The notes under the pieces: model-generated | Told to the model about the DNA's origin: nothing | The model's database searches: none | The model's input: only the letters and a program-made list of their open reading frames with translations | Assembly (NCBI RefSeq): GCF_007859075.1 | Contig: NZ_VOAK01000020.1 | Coordinates: 354,646 to 418,645 of the forward strand | Length of the DNA stretch: 64,000 bases | Direction: 5' to 3' | Source of the DNA: Gemmobacter aquaticus | GTDB taxonomy: Bacteria; Pseudomonadota; Alphaproteobacteria; Rhodobacterales; Rhodobacteraceae | Part shown: piece by piece, positions 54,399-63,960 of the stretch | How the letters are laid out: each line of letters opens with the position of its first letter | How positions within the stretch are numbered: position 1 is the stretch's first letter | Position numbers and translations under genes: made by a program

Positions 54399-54618
54399 AC
54401 TGCCGCAGGGACACGGCACCAAAAAAGAAGTCCTGAAAAACCAAGAAAGACCGGGAGTCGTCAGAGTGAAGAAGATTTGCGTCCGATCCACTGCAAGGTG
54501 CACCCCGGTCTCTGCCGCCTGGCTCGCGGCCAATTGACCCCGCCGGGGCAGGGGATTTCCCGGCCCCGTTCGCTGAACCGCCCGGCTTTGAAACAAGGCC
54601 AGACCGCATGGAGCGACG
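54399..54618 (+). other. Gap where a substrate-binding-protein gene might be expected
   Basis: 220 bases between the ATPase and first permease genes. It has no long open frame. A short frame from a GTG near 54467 (KKICVRSTARCTPVSAAWLA then stop) with a nearby GGGAG might be the remains of a signal-peptide-bearing binding-protein gene, but this is weak. Related operons commonly have the binding protein here. Confidence 0.35.
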
Positions 54619-55866
54619 ATGAGCGATGCAACCTCGCAACTAACCACCGCAGACGGCCGACCGCTTAAGGCGGCATTGGCCACGGCACAGGCGCGCGCCA
54701 GACGAAAGGCTTTCTTCCTCGTCGCGCCGCTGCTGCTGTTCGTGCTGATCACCTTTATCTTGCCGATCGGGCAGATGCTGACGCGCTCGCTCTATCACGA
54801 CGGGTTCTCAGCGGTGACCCCGAACCTCGGCCAATGGTTTGCCGCCAACCCTGAGGGGACAGAGCCTGACGAGGCTGCCTTCGCCGCACTTGCTGCCGAT
54901 CTGGCGAAGATGAAGGCCGACAAGACCGCCGGTGAGGCAGGGACGCGGATGAACTACACCGTGCCCGGAACGCGCTCGCTCTTCACCTCGACCGCGCGCG
55001 GCGCCGACAAGTTGCAGCCCCCCTTCAAGGAGGCGCTTCTGGCCGAGGACAAGAAATGGGGCGATCCCATCATCTGGGCGTCGATGCGCGCGGCCTCGTC
55101 GCCCTGGACGACGGATTTCTATCTGATCGCAACCGACCGCCAGCGCACCGCCGACGGTGGCATCGAGAAGGTGCCCGAGAATGAGCGGATCTACCTCTGG
55201 CTCTTTGGAAAGACCTTCGTTCTGTCGGGCCTGATCACCTTCATCTGCCTGCTTCTGGCCTTCCCGATCGCGCATTTGCTGGCGACGCTGCCGATGGCCA
55301 AGGCGAACCTGCTGATGATCCTTGTCCTGCTGCCGTTCTGGACCTCGCTTCTGGTGCGGACGACAAGCTGGATCGTGCTGCTGCAGGGACAGGGTGTGGT
55401 CAACAACATCCTGGTTTCGCTTGGCATTGTCGGCGACGATGGGCGACTGGCAATGATCTACAACCAGACCGGCACGATCATCGTGATGACGCATATCCTG
55501 CTGCCGTTCATGGTTCTGCCGCTCTACTCGGTCATGCGGACGATCAAGCCGACCTACGCCCGTGCGGCACGCAGCCTTGGCGCGACCAGCTGGACCACCT
55601 TCCGCCGCATCTACCTGCCGCTGACGCTGCCGGGGATCGGGGCAGGGGCACTCCTCGTCTTCATCCTTGCGGTGGGCTACTACATCACCCCGGCGCTGGT
55701 CGGCGGTGCTGATGGTCAGCTGATCTCGAACCTGATCCAGTTCCATATGTCGAAATCGAACTGGTCACTGGCGGCGGCGCTGTCGGGGATGCTGCTTGCG
55801 GGCGTGCTGGTGCTCTACTGGCTCTATGACCGCCTGATCGGCATCGACAAACTGAAACTGGGCTGA
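54619..55866 (+). CDS. Polyamine-type ABC transporter permease (PotB class)
   Basis: Inner-membrane permease of 415 residues. The first helix (about 30-52, FFLVAPLLLFVLITFILPIG) is followed by a large periplasmic insert of about 130 residues (55-190) absent from E. coli PotB. The remaining helices carry the EAA-like coupling motif AARSLGATSWTTFRRIYLPLTLPG. The insert is typical of this alphaproteobacterial subfamily. It forms the channel with the next gene's product. Confidence 0.92.
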   Translation: MSDATSQLTTADGRPLKAALATAQARARRKAFFLVAPLLLFVLITFILPIGQMLTRSLYHDGFSAVTPNLGQWFAANPEGTEPDEAAFAALAADLAKMKADKTAGEAGTRMNYTVPGTRSLFTSTARGADKLQPPFKEALLAEDKKWGDPIIWASMRAASSPWTTDFYLIATDRQRTADGGIEKVPENERIYLWLFGKTFVLSGLITFICLLLAFPIAHLLATLPMAKANLLMILVLLPFWTSLLVRTTSWIVLLQGQGVVNNILVSLGIVGDDGRLAMIYNQTGTIIVMTHILLPFMVLPLYSVMRTIKPTYARAARSLGATSWTTFRRIYLPLTLPGIGAGALLVFILAVGYYITPALVGGADGQLISNLIQFHMSKSNWSLAAALSGMLLAGVLVLYWLYDRLIGIDKLKLG

Positions 55867-55975
55867 GGCGCGTGCCCCGCGCCCCCTCAACTTCAACCTG
55901 ATCCAACGACTCCGGGGGACCGGGGGGCCGCGCCCAAGGCACCTGTCCCCAGACCCCCGGCTGAAGGAGAGACCA

Positions 55976-56914
55976 ATGGCCCTTCCCGTCTACGCCGACC
56001 CGCTGGAACGTGTGTGGTACTACACCTATCACGCGATCTGCGTGGCGATCTTCATCTTCCTGATCGCGCCGATCCTGATCGTCATCCCGCTCAGCTTCAA
56101 CGCCGAGCCTTACTTCACCTTCACGCCAAAAATGCTGCGCCTTGATCCCGAGGGGTTCAGCCTGCGCTGGTATGACCTGCTTCTGACCTTCGGCATGGCC
56201 GCCCCTGATGGGGTGCGCGATTCCAGCTGGTGGGCAGATGTGTGGCAGAACGCAACCTGGGTGAAAGCCGCCAAGAACTCGATCATCATCGGCTTCTGGT
56301 CGACGATCGTGGCGACCGTTCTGGGCACCCTTGCGGCACTTGGTCTGGCGCGCAGCGAGATGCCCTTCCGCCGCACGATCATGGCGATCCTGATCTCGCC
56401 GATGATCGTCCCGATCATCATCATCGCGACGGGGCTGTTCTTCTTCTATTCGAACCCCTGCTCGATCCTTGGCACAGAATGCGGCCGGCTGACCTCGACC
56501 TACACGGGGGTCGTTCTGGCGCACGCGACGCTGGGCATTCCCTTCGTGATCATCACGGTGACTGCCACGCTGATCGGATTTGACCAGTCGCTCAGCCGTG
56601 CGGCGGCCAGCCTTGGGGCATCGCCGTCCTACACCTTCTTCAAGATCGTTCTGCCATTGATCTTGCCGGGTGTGATTTCGGGTGCGCTCTTCGCCTTCGT
56701 CACCTCGTTCGACGAGGTTGTTGCGGTGCTGTTCATCGCAGGCCCCGATCAGCAGACCATCCCGCGCCAGATGTGGAATGGCATCCGCGAACAGATCAGC
56801 CCGGCCATCCTGTCGGTCGCGACGATCCTCGTGCTGATCTCGATCTCGCTTCTGGCCACGGTCGAGCTGCTGCGCCGTCGGTCGGAACGCATCCGGGGCG
56901 TGACGCCGCAGTAA
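55976..56914 (+). CDS. Polyamine-type ABC transporter permease (PotC class)
   Basis: Second permease, 312 residues with about six helices. It opens with a short cytosolic segment and IFIFLIAPILIVIPLSFNA; the EAA motif is AAASLGASPSYTFFKIVLPL followed by ILPGVISGALFAFVTSFDE. It follows the PotB-class gene after 109 bases containing G/C-rich inverted segments. A strong two-way terminator follows the stop codon. Confidence 0.93.
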   Translation: MALPVYADPLERVWYYTYHAICVAIFIFLIAPILIVIPLSFNAEPYFTFTPKMLRLDPEGFSLRWYDLLLTFGMAAPDGVRDSSWWADVWQNATWVKAAKNSIIIGFWSTIVATVLGTLAALGLARSEMPFRRTIMAILISPMIVPIIIIATGLFFFYSNPCSILGTECGRLTSTYTGVVLAHATLGIPFVIITVTATLIGFDQSLSRAAASLGASPSYTFFKIVLPLILPGVISGALFAFVTSFDEVVAVLFIAGPDQQTIPRQMWNGIREQISPAILSVATILVLISISLLATVELLRRRSERIRGVTPQ

Positions 56915-56939
56915 GCGGGCGGGACGCAACGACAAACGG

Positions 56940-56966
56940 AAACGGGGGGCCAAGTGCCCCCCGTTT
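56940..56966. terminator. Two-way terminator between permease and AEC genes
   Basis: AAACGGGGGGC-CAAGT-GCCCCCCGTTT, an 11-bp perfect stem flanked by A and T, between convergent genes. Confidence 0.9.
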
Positions 56967-56986
56967 GCATGTCTGGTGTCCTGATG

Positions 56987-57922
56987 TCAGGGCAGGATGT
57001 GCAACCACATCCAGATCGTTCCAATCGAGGCGAGTGTTGCCAGCAGCACCGCCGAGGCTGCGACCCGCTTGGCCACGCCATAGGCATTGGCGAAGAGATA
57101 GGCGTTAACCCCCGGAGCCATCGACGCCGTCACGACCGCCGAGCGGAGCTGGTCTGTCGAGAGATCGAAGACCATGGTCCCCAAGGTCCAGGCGATCGCC
57201 GGGTGCACAAGGATCGACAGCGCCATCACCATGCCGATGGCGCGCCCGTCACCCTCAGGGCGCAGGCGCAGCAGCACCCCGCCCAACCCGAACAGCGCGC
57301 AGGGAATGGCCGCGCCCGAGATGATCTTCATCGCGTCCCAGACGAAACCGGGCAGGGGGTTTCCGGTCAGGTTGATCGCAAAGCCTGCAGTGATGCCGAC
57401 GACCATCGGCTGCGTGACGATCGCCCGCCCGACTTGTGCCGCGATCTGACCGCCCGGCAGACCCCGACCATGGCTGCGCACAAGCTCCATCGTCACGATA
57501 CCGATTGCATAGAGCAGGGGCGAGTGGATCGAGATGATTGCGAAGTTTGCCGCCAGGGCATCAGGTCCAAAGGCGCGCTCGGTGATTGGCACGCCAAGCA
57601 GCAACGAGTTCGAAAACATCGCGGCAAAGCCGATGGCGACCGCATCCTGTCCGGGCCGTCCCAGAAGGCGCGCGCCCAGAATGGCAAGGCCAAAGCTGGC
57701 AAGGGCGCCTGCGTAAAAGCTGATGAACAGGCCCATATCGTAGCTTGCGCCCAGATCGAGCCGTCCGATGCTCTGCGCAAGTAGCACCGGCACTGCGATG
57801 CCCTGTGCAAAGCGCATCAGGGAGTCCACCATATTGTCGGTCATCAGGCCGCGCTGTGCTGCAAACCAGCCTGCGGCGATCACCAGAAAGACCGGCAGGA
57901 TGACGTCAAAGGCGACCGTCAT
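56987..57922 (-). CDS. AEC family transporter (auxin efflux carrier type)
   Basis: Inner-membrane carrier of 311 residues with about ten helices in two inverted halves. FDVILPVFLVIAAGWFAAQRG is the typical start; FAAMFSNSLLLGVPI is the conserved cross-over segment of the first half and SMAPGVNAYLFANAYGV the one near the end. Bacterial AEC proteins move organic acids such as malonate or malate; the substrate is unknown. The ATG at 57922 overlaps the end of the MBL-hydrolase gene by 4 bases, making it the last gene of a seven-gene operon. Confidence 0.9.
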   Translation of the reverse strand: MTVAFDVILPVFLVIAAGWFAAQRGLMTDNMVDSLMRFAQGIAVPVLLAQSIGRLDLGASYDMGLFISFYAGALASFGLAILGARLLGRPGQDAVAIGFAAMFSNSLLLGVPITERAFGPDALAANFAIISIHSPLLYAIGIVTMELVRSHGRGLPGGQIAAQVGRAIVTQPMVVGITAGFAINLTGNPLPGFVWDAMKIISGAAIPCALFGLGGVLLRLRPEGDGRAIGMVMALSILVHPAIAWTLGTMVFDLSTDQLRSAVVTASMAPGVNAYLFANAYGVAKRVAASAVLLATLASIGTIWMWLHILP

Positions 57923-58722
57923 ACCCGGGCCGGGGCCGGAAGCTCTAGCACCATGCCATCGAATGCGGGCTCGATCCCTGCCGGTAGCTCGGCCGAGAGG
58001 GTGGCATGGTCCAGATCGTTGTGCATGTTGGTCAGGATCGACCGCGCGGGCTTGCACCGGTCGATCCAGCCCAGTGTCATGTCGAGATGTGCGTGGGTCG
58101 GATGCGGCTTGCGCCGCAGCGCATCGATGACAAAGAGGTCCAGCCCCTCGAGCATGGGCCAGCTTTCCGCCGGGATCGCCACCGCGTCGGGCAGATAGGC
58201 AAGGCCCGCGATACGGAAACCAAGCGCATCGATCGTGCCATGATTGGCGAGGAACGGATGCAGCGTCACCGGCCCGCCGGCGCCTTCGATGGTGAAGGGG
58301 CCATCGATGGTGTGCAGATCAAGGATCGGCGGATAGGGCGAGCCTTCGGGCTGCACGAAGGCATAGGCGAAGCGGTCGATCAGTGCGCCCTGTGTGGGGC
58401 CATCCGCCCAGACGGCAAGGCGGCGCCGGATGTTGAAGACCACCTGCCGCAGGTCGTCAATCCCGTGGGTGTGGTCGGCATGGGCATGTGTAAACGCAAC
58501 CGCATCCAGCGTGCCGACGCCTGCGTCAAGCAGCTGTTCCCGCATATCGGGAGAGGTGTCGATCAGTACCCGCGTCACGCCGTCGCCGCCAATGCGTTCG
58601 ACGAGCATCGAACAGCGGCGGCGGCGGTTCTTCGGGTTCGACGGATCGCATGCGCCCCAATCGCCGCCAAGGCGCGGCACGCCGCCTGACGACCCGCAGC
58701 CAAGGATGGTAAAGCGCAGCAT
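57919..58722 (-). CDS. MBL-fold metallo-hydrolase (PhnP/RNase Z-like)
   Basis: Cytosolic zinc hydrolase of 267 residues. It starts FTILGCGSSGGVPRLGGDWG and has the metal motif THAHADHTHG (HxHxDH), followed by Asp/His ligands in LANHGTIDALGF and THAHLDMTLGW. The pattern is that of PhnP-like phosphodiesterases, which often sit next to tatD. No phosphonate genes are nearby. Its start and the tatD stop share one base (58722). Confidence 0.92.
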   Translation of the reverse strand: MLRFTILGCGSSGGVPRLGGDWGACDPSNPKNRRRRCSMLVERIGGDGVTRVLIDTSPDMREQLLDAGVGTLDAVAFTHAHADHTHGIDDLRQVVFNIRRRLAVWADGPTQGALIDRFAYAFVQPEGSPYPPILDLHTIDGPFTIEGAGGPVTLHPFLANHGTIDALGFRIAGLAYLPDAVAIPAESWPMLEGLDLFVIDALRRKPHPTHAHLDMTLGWIDRCKPARSILTNMHNDLDHATLSAELPAGIEPAFDGMVLELPAPARV

Positions 58723-59555
58723 CAGATCACCTCGGCCTTGATGCGAGCCTTGGTGAACAGCCGGTCAAAGTTCGCGGTCGTGGCCGCCGCAAAATCCGCC
58801 ACGTCAAGGCCGAAGATCGCAGCGCCCGTCCGGGCCGTGAAGGCCGTATAGGCCGGCTCGTTCCGTTTGCCGCGATAGGGCACCGGCGCCAGATAGGGGC
58901 TGTCGGTCTCCAGCAGGATCCGGTCCAGCGGCGCGGCGGCAAAGATGTCGCGCAGTTCCTGACTTTTGGGGAATGTCGCGATGCCCGACATGGACAGGTA
59001 GAACCCCAGATCCAGCGCTGCACGCGCCAGCTCTGCCGTCGAGGAAAAGCAGTGCATCACGCAGGAATAGGGTCGCGCGCGGTAGCCTTCGGTCAGGATG
59101 CGAGCCATGTCGTCATCCGCCGCGCGGGCGTGGATGATCAACGGCAGTCCCGTTTCCTGCGCGGCCTGAATATGGATGCGCAGCGAGGTCTTCTGCACCT
59201 CGGCGCTGTCGGCGGTATAGTGATAGTCAAGCCCGCTTTCCCCGATGCCCACGAACTTCGGGTGGCGCGACAGGGCGATCAGCTGATCCACTGTGGCCAG
59301 CGGCTCTTCCGCCGCGCTCATCGGGTGGGTGCCAGCGGCGAAGAACACGCCCTCATGCGCCTCGGCAATGGCGCGGACGGCGGGTTCGTTCCGAAGGCGC
59401 GTGCAGATGGTCACCATGCGACGCACGCCCGCCGTATGGGCCGAGGCGATAATGCGCGGCAGCTCGCCCTCGAAATCCGGAAAGTCGAGATGGCAATGGC
59501 TGTCCACCAGTTCGGGCAGCGCAGCGTGCGGTATCGGGGCGTCTGGCGGGGTCAT
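58722..59555 (-). CDS. tatD: TatD family DNase
   Basis: Metal-dependent deoxyribonuclease of 277 residues involved in DNA repair and quality control. Motifs DSHCHLDFPDF, VGIGESGLDYHY, LIIHARAADDDM, VMHCFSSTAE and LLETDSPYLAPVPYRGKRNE are all present; the YcfH branch of the family fits best. It lies 3 bases after holB on the same strand. Confidence 0.95.
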   Translation of the reverse strand: MTPPDAPIPHAALPELVDSHCHLDFPDFEGELPRIIASAHTAGVRRMVTICTRLRNEPAVRAIAEAHEGVFFAAGTHPMSAAEEPLATVDQLIALSRHPKFVGIGESGLDYHYTADSAEVQKTSLRIHIQAAQETGLPLIIHARAADDDMARILTEGYRARPYSCVMHCFSSTAELARAALDLGFYLSMSGIATFPKSQELRDIFAAAPLDRILLETDSPYLAPVPYRGKRNEPAYTAFTARTGAAIFGLDVADFAAATTANFDRLFTKARIKAEVI

Positions 59556-59558
59556 GCG

Positions 59559-60689
59559 TCACCTGGCGGCGAGCGTGGCCGCAGTCTGTTCGATCTGGAG
59601 GAACATATCCATGAGAAGTGCAGCAGGGTCAAGGTTGACCGCCTTGCCGCGCCTGGCCCGCGCCGACAGGCTTTGCGCCAGATCCGCCCATGCGCGGGCG
59701 GCCCAGGGATCGGGCGACAGGCGGGCGATCGTGTCGGCTTCGCCCGGCGTTGCCTCTGGCGGCAGCTGGCCCAGAGTGCCCGCCCGCGCGAGCCGCGCCA
59801 GTGCCAGATCAAGCAGCGTGACCGCCAGATCGAAGCGCGCCTCGTTGCCCTTGCCAGCCCCCATCTCCGAGATCGCAAGCAGCTTACGCCGATCCATCCG
59901 GGGCAGTTCCGCGAAAAGCCCGATCAGATCACCGTAAAGCTCCAGCCCGTCGAGCTGGGCGATCCGGATCGCCTCGCCAACCGAACCACCGGCAAGCTCG
60001 GCCATCGCTTGCGGGTCGGTAACCTCGGTTCCGGCCTGCGCCAGCGCCGCAGCCATCTCATGCGGGTGCAGCGCTGACAGACGCAGTTCCCGACAGCGCG
60101 ACCTGATCGTCGGCAGAAGGGCAGAGGGCTGGTGCGCAATTAGAAAGAAGGTCACACCTGCGGGTGGCTCTTCCAGCAGCTTCAATAGCGCATTGGCGGC
60201 GTTGGTGTTCAGCTCGTCCGCGCTGTCAACGATCGCCACACGGCGCCCACCGTCCGCGGCGGAAAGCGCGAAATACTCTTTCAGCTTGCGAACCTCCTTG
60301 ACGAGGATCTCTTGTGAGGGCTGCGTGTCCTTGTCGTTCAGTCCGCGCCGCAGAAGATAGAGGCGGGGCTCGGACAGCGCGGCCAGGCGCCGGGCAACCG
60401 GATGGTCGTCGGGAATGTCGAGCGACGTTGGCGGGGGCGGGGCGAACATGCCGCCATCGTCGGCAGGCGTTGCCAGCAGAAACCGCGCCAGCCGCCAGGC
60501 AAGTGTCGCCTTGCCCAAGCCTCGCGGGCCAGTGATCATCCAGCCATGATGCAGCCTGCCCGCGGTGTAGCTGGCCAGAAACTCGGCCTGCGCGGCCTCA
60601 TGCCCAAACAAATGCGCGGTCTCGCGCGGGTGGGGGGCGCCTTCGATCCGGTCGGGCTCGGGGAAATCGGCCAGATAAACCGAGGGCAT
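59559..60689 (-). CDS. holB: DNA polymerase III delta' subunit
   Basis: Clamp-loader subunit of 376 residues. The AAA+ domain starts with MITGPRGLGKATLAWRLARF (degenerate Walker A, as usual for delta'), and has the sensor region TNAANALLKLLEEPPAGVTF and TIRSRCRELRL (SRC motif). The zinc-binding cysteines seen in many DnaX/HolB proteins are not present. It starts 1 base after the tmk stop. Confidence 0.94.
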   Translation of the reverse strand: MPSVYLADFPEPDRIEGAPHPRETAHLFGHEAAQAEFLASYTAGRLHHGWMITGPRGLGKATLAWRLARFLLATPADDGGMFAPPPPTSLDIPDDHPVARRLAALSEPRLYLLRRGLNDKDTQPSQEILVKEVRKLKEYFALSAADGGRRVAIVDSADELNTNAANALLKLLEEPPAGVTFFLIAHQPSALLPTIRSRCRELRLSALHPHEMAAALAQAGTEVTDPQAMAELAGGSVGEAIRIAQLDGLELYGDLIGLFAELPRMDRRKLLAISEMGAGKGNEARFDLAVTLLDLALARLARAGTLGQLPPEATPGEADTIARLSPDPWAARAWADLAQSLSARARRGKAVNLDPAALLMDMFLQIEQTAATLAAR

Positions 60690-61313
60690 CTAGAGCCCCA
60701 GATGGGTGCGGGCGGCGGCCAGAACGTCGGCGGCCACTGCGTCAGGCGCGCGCGCGCCATCGATCACCCGAAAGCGCGACGGATAGCGGGCGGCAAGGTC
60801 CAGAAATCCTGTCCGCATTCGCCGTTGCAGATCCAGCCCCATATCCTCGAACCGCTGCTCGTGCCCTTTGCGGGCGACCGCGCGGGACAGGCCCACCTCG
60901 GGGTCGATATCGATGAGCAGCGTCAGATCAGGCTCCACCCCGATCATCAGCGCGTGCAGCGCATCGACCGTGGCCGCCAGATCGCCGCGCGAGATGCCCT
61001 GATACATCCGGCTGCTGTCGGCGAAACGGTCGGTGATCACCACCTCGCCACGTTCCAGGGCAGGGCGGATGGTCTTTTCCAGATGGTCCCGCCGCGCGGC
61101 GGTGAAAAGCAGAAGCTCGGTCTCGGGCGACCAGCGGTCAGGCGCGCCCTCAAGCACAAGGCGGCGGATCTCTTCCGCGCCGGGGCTGCCGCCGGGTTCG
61201 CGCGTCAGGGTCACATCCCGGCCCAATTGGCGCAAGGCATCAGCCAGACGCCGCGCCTGCGTGCTTTTGCCCGAACCGTCGATCCCCTCGAAACTGATGA
61301 ACCCGCCTGGCAT
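60690..61313 (-). CDS. tmk: Thymidylate kinase
   Basis: Phosphorylates dTMP to dTDP. The 207-residue protein has the P-loop FEGIDGSGKSTQARRLADAL, the DR[Y/F] motif ITDRFADSSRMYQG, and the lid arginines in VLEGAPDRWSPETELLLF. It lies between dacC (10 bases) and holB, a frequent order in alphaproteobacteria. Confidence 0.97.
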   Translation of the reverse strand: MPGGFISFEGIDGSGKSTQARRLADALRQLGRDVTLTREPGGSPGAEEIRRLVLEGAPDRWSPETELLLFTAARRDHLEKTIRPALERGEVVITDRFADSSRMYQGISRGDLAATVDALHALMIGVEPDLTLLIDIDPEVGLSRAVARKGHEQRFEDMGLDLQRRMRTGFLDLAARYPSRFRVIDGARAPDAVAADVLAAARTHLGL

Positions 61314-61323
61314 TCCGTGGCCG

Positions 61324-62487
61324 TCAGGTTGCCGGAGCGTCGGCAGGGAAGAAGCGCTGCATCAGCACCTGCGCCGCCGTCATCAGCTTTTTCGTGAACC
61401 CACCGGCAGGAACATCGGCCTCCGCCTCAAGTGCAATACGCGAGTCCGGCAGACCGGGGATGCGCACCACCAGCTCGGCGATCTGATCACCCTTGGCGAT
61501 CGGGGCCTTCAGCGGACCGGCATAGACCACCTCGGCGGTCATCTTGCCGGCGGCACCTGCGGGGATCAGTCGCTCTACATCCTGCGCGGGGACAAGCCCG
61601 ACGGTATCTGCGGCGCCCATCCAGACTTCGGCCTCGGCCACGCGCTGACCACCCTTGGCGAGCGTCTTCATGGCGAACTCACGGAAGGCCCAGTTGGCGA
61701 TCCGTTCGCTTTCCTCGGCCCGCGCCTGTTCGGATGAGAGGCCCGCGATGACAAAGACGATCCGTCGCCCACCGTCCTGTACGGCAGAGCCGACAAGGCC
61801 ATAGCCTGCCTCCTGAGTGTGGCCGGTCTTCAGACCGTCTGCCTGCCAGTCGCCGCCCTGAATGCGCAACAGCGGATTCCGGTTGCGGCTATTTGCGGGA
61901 ACGCGGCCCTGATAGCTGTATTCTTCCAGCGCGAAGTAAGGGTAGTAGTCGGGAAACTCTTCAATCAGCCGCACGGCCAGCAGACCGAGATCATGCGCGC
62001 TCATCCGGTGATCCGGGTCGGGCCAGCCCGAGGAGTTGCTGAAATGCGAGTTGTTCATGCCAAGTTCTTGCGCGCGCGCCGTCATCTTGCGGGCAAACTC
62101 GTCCTCGCTTCCGGCCATGCCTTCGGCCACAACGACACAGGCATCGTTGCCCGAGTTCACGATGATGCCATGGATCAACTCATCCACCGTGGGCCGGTCG
62201 TCCGGCTTTACGAACATCTTCGAGCCGCCCATTTTCCATGCCTTTTCAGACACGGCGAATGTGGTGTCCTTGTTGTAGCGGCCCTCGGCGAGCGCCTCGA
62301 ACAGCATGTTCAGGGTCATCAGCTTGGACATCGAGGCGGGAGGGATCGGCGTCTGGGCGTTCTTGTCCATCAGCACGGTTCCGGTGGTGACATCATAGAC
62401 CCAGGCGGCGGTGGCTTGCGTCTCAAACGACCAGACCGGCGTTGAAGTCAGGATCAGGGCGAGTGCAAGGCTGAAGCGGCGCAGCAT
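61324..62487 (-). CDS. dacC: D-alanyl-D-alanine carboxypeptidase (PBP5/6 type)
   Basis: Periplasmic serine peptidase that trims the terminal D-Ala of peptidoglycan stem peptides. The 387-residue protein has a signal peptide (MLRRFSLALALILTSTPVWS), the SxxK motif in PASMSKLMT, SGN in VNSGNDACVV, KTG in LKTGHTQEAGYG, and a C-terminal PBP5-like beta domain ending in an amphipathic anchor (GFTKKLMTAAQVLMQRFF). The symbol is by family; dacA/dacD are equivalent guesses. Confidence 0.94.
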   Translation of the reverse strand: MLRRFSLALALILTSTPVWSFETQATAAWVYDVTTGTVLMDKNAQTPIPPASMSKLMTLNMLFEALAEGRYNKDTTFAVSEKAWKMGGSKMFVKPDDRPTVDELIHGIIVNSGNDACVVVAEGMAGSEDEFARKMTARAQELGMNNSHFSNSSGWPDPDHRMSAHDLGLLAVRLIEEFPDYYPYFALEEYSYQGRVPANSRNRNPLLRIQGGDWQADGLKTGHTQEAGYGLVGSAVQDGGRRIVFVIAGLSSEQARAEESERIANWAFREFAMKTLAKGGQRVAEAEVWMGAADTVGLVPAQDVERLIPAGAAGKMTAEVVYAGPLKAPIAKGDQIAELVVRIPGLPDSRIALEAEADVPAGGFTKKLMTAAQVLMQRFFPADAPAT

Positions 62488-62540
62488 GTTCGGTTCCTTC
62501 TGCCGGTTAGGCCGGGGCGTATCCCCGTCGCCGGGCGTGT

Positions 62541-63467
62541 TCAGTTGTTCTTGTAGGCGTCAGCAAAGCCAAGGCCCTTGACCTTGGCGAGCAGGGCATC
62601 GCCATCAGAGCCCGTCGCGGTGACAAGCCAGTAGTCCTTGCCATCCGTCTGGCCTTTGACTGTGGTCGCCGCAATTCCTGCATCGCCCAACATCTTGGCG
62701 GCTGCCTTTGCATTTGCCTCTTGCGAGAAGGTGCCGATACGCACGCTCTGCGCGCCTTTGGCGGGCGCCGCTTTTGCTGCCGGTGCCGCCTTGGCGGGCG
62801 CAGCCTGGGGCGCGGCGATCGGACGTTCTGCAATGGTGCCAGCCGGGATGGGTGCGCCGGCGGCCGGCGGTGCGGCCGCGGGTGCCGCGGCAGGCGCAGC
62901 GGGCGCTGGAGCTGCAGGCTTTGCGGGCGGCTTTGTCGTGGCAGGTGCAGCCTTCACTTCCGGCGCAGCCGCTGCAGCAGCGGCTGCCGTCGCGGCGGCA
63001 GGTGCGGTGGTCTCGGCCGGGGCTTCGGCGGCGGCTTCCTGACGCCTGAGCGCAGTCACGCTGACCTTGCCGGGTTGCCCGGCAAGCAGGCCGATTGCGG
63101 CGGCAGCGTCCGATGACAATTGCAGGCGCGGACCGGGAAGCTCGCGTTCACGGCGGAACAGGGCACCCACGACCGACTTGCCGTTCTCGGTGTTGCGGAT
63201 GATGACCCGCTCGGGGTCCTTGGCCTCGGGCGCGGCAACCCAAACGCCGCCCAGCGAAGGACGACCGTCCCACAGCGCCATATCAGTTGTCTGGAATACC
63301 TCGGGCGCCTCGACTTCCTCGCCCTGTGACTTGGACTTGCCCAAGCCGAGCAGAGGCTTCGGAGCCGCGTCCGTCGGTGCATCCTTGTCGGATCCCGGCA
63401 TGCATCCTGCAAGAAGGGTCGCCGCTAACCCCGCCAGAATCAGATGTCTGACCAGCCCACCTGCCAT
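62541..63467 (-). CDS. SPOR-domain lipoprotein
   Basis: Cell-envelope protein of 308 residues with a lipoprotein signal (HLILAGLAATLLAGC, lipobox Cys about residue 22), a globular part to about 145, a long Ala/Pro-rich linker (about 155-230), and a C-terminal SPOR domain (about 235-308: SVRIGTFSQEANAKAAAKML, YWLVTATGSDGDALLAKVK) that binds denuded peptidoglycan at division sites. The ATG at 63467 follows GGGGG; an in-frame ATG at 63530 is possible but would place the lipobox too deep. It opens the dacC-tmk-holB operon. It is RlpA-like in position but lacks the RlpA double-psi barrel signature. Confidence 0.9.
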   Translation of the reverse strand: MAGGLVRHLILAGLAATLLAGCMPGSDKDAPTDAAPKPLLGLGKSKSQGEEVEAPEVFQTTDMALWDGRPSLGGVWVAAPEAKDPERVIIRNTENGKSVVGALFRRERELPGPRLQLSSDAAAAIGLLAGQPGKVSVTALRRQEAAAEAPAETTAPAAATAAAAAAAAPEVKAAPATTKPPAKPAAPAPAAPAAAPAAAPPAAGAPIPAGTIAERPIAAPQAAPAKAAPAAKAAPAKGAQSVRIGTFSQEANAKAAAKMLGDAGIAATTVKGQTDGKDYWLVTATGSDGDALLAKVKGLGFADAYKNN

Positions 63468-63728
63468 TCTTTGCCCCCTAGGGCGCGCGACTGGCGGCGC
63501 GCGCCGTTTGGAACCCGCGTCCGGGTCCATCTGCCTGTCATTTTGCCGAACAACCTGTCGTCCGGATATTGAGGGTATGATAACGACTGCCGTCACGAAG
63601 GAAAAGGGCACAGACCCGTGATCGGCGGGGTTGAGCCACCATCGCGCTCCTGTCTTGCCACCCAAGTGGCCGATACCCCGGATCGACCCTTGCACTGCAG
63701 CGATTGGAAGGCTAATCCACTCGGCACC

Positions 63729-63818
63729 GGAAGCGTGGCCGAGTGGTTGAAGGCTCCAGTCTTGAAAACTGGCGTACGGGGAACCGTATCGTGGGTTCGA
63801 ATCCCACCGCTTCCGCCA
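63729..63818 (+). tRNA. tRNA-Ser(TGA)
   Basis: 90 bases. Acceptor GGAAGCG / CGCTTCC, discriminator G, encoded CCA. The anticodon arm CCAGT-CTTGAAA-ACTGG gives anticodon TGA. Long variable arm of class II tRNA present. The DNA to the right turns AT-rich at once, consistent with an integration site. Confidence 0.97.
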
Positions 63819-63960
63819 AAAAATCTTCTCACATGACACAATTTCTGTAGATATCTCAACGATATGCCCGCTATTCCTCGGGGTGTCGAGAGTATCGCGT
63901 CTTGTTTTGCTCCGCAAATTGCTACACATTTTGCTCCACATGTGTTGATGGGGTGTCGAT

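Noticed and set aside
63593..63859. Minus-strand frame containing GGIRTHDTVPRTPVFKTGAF
   Set aside because: Antisense translation of tRNA-Ser; a classic false protein.
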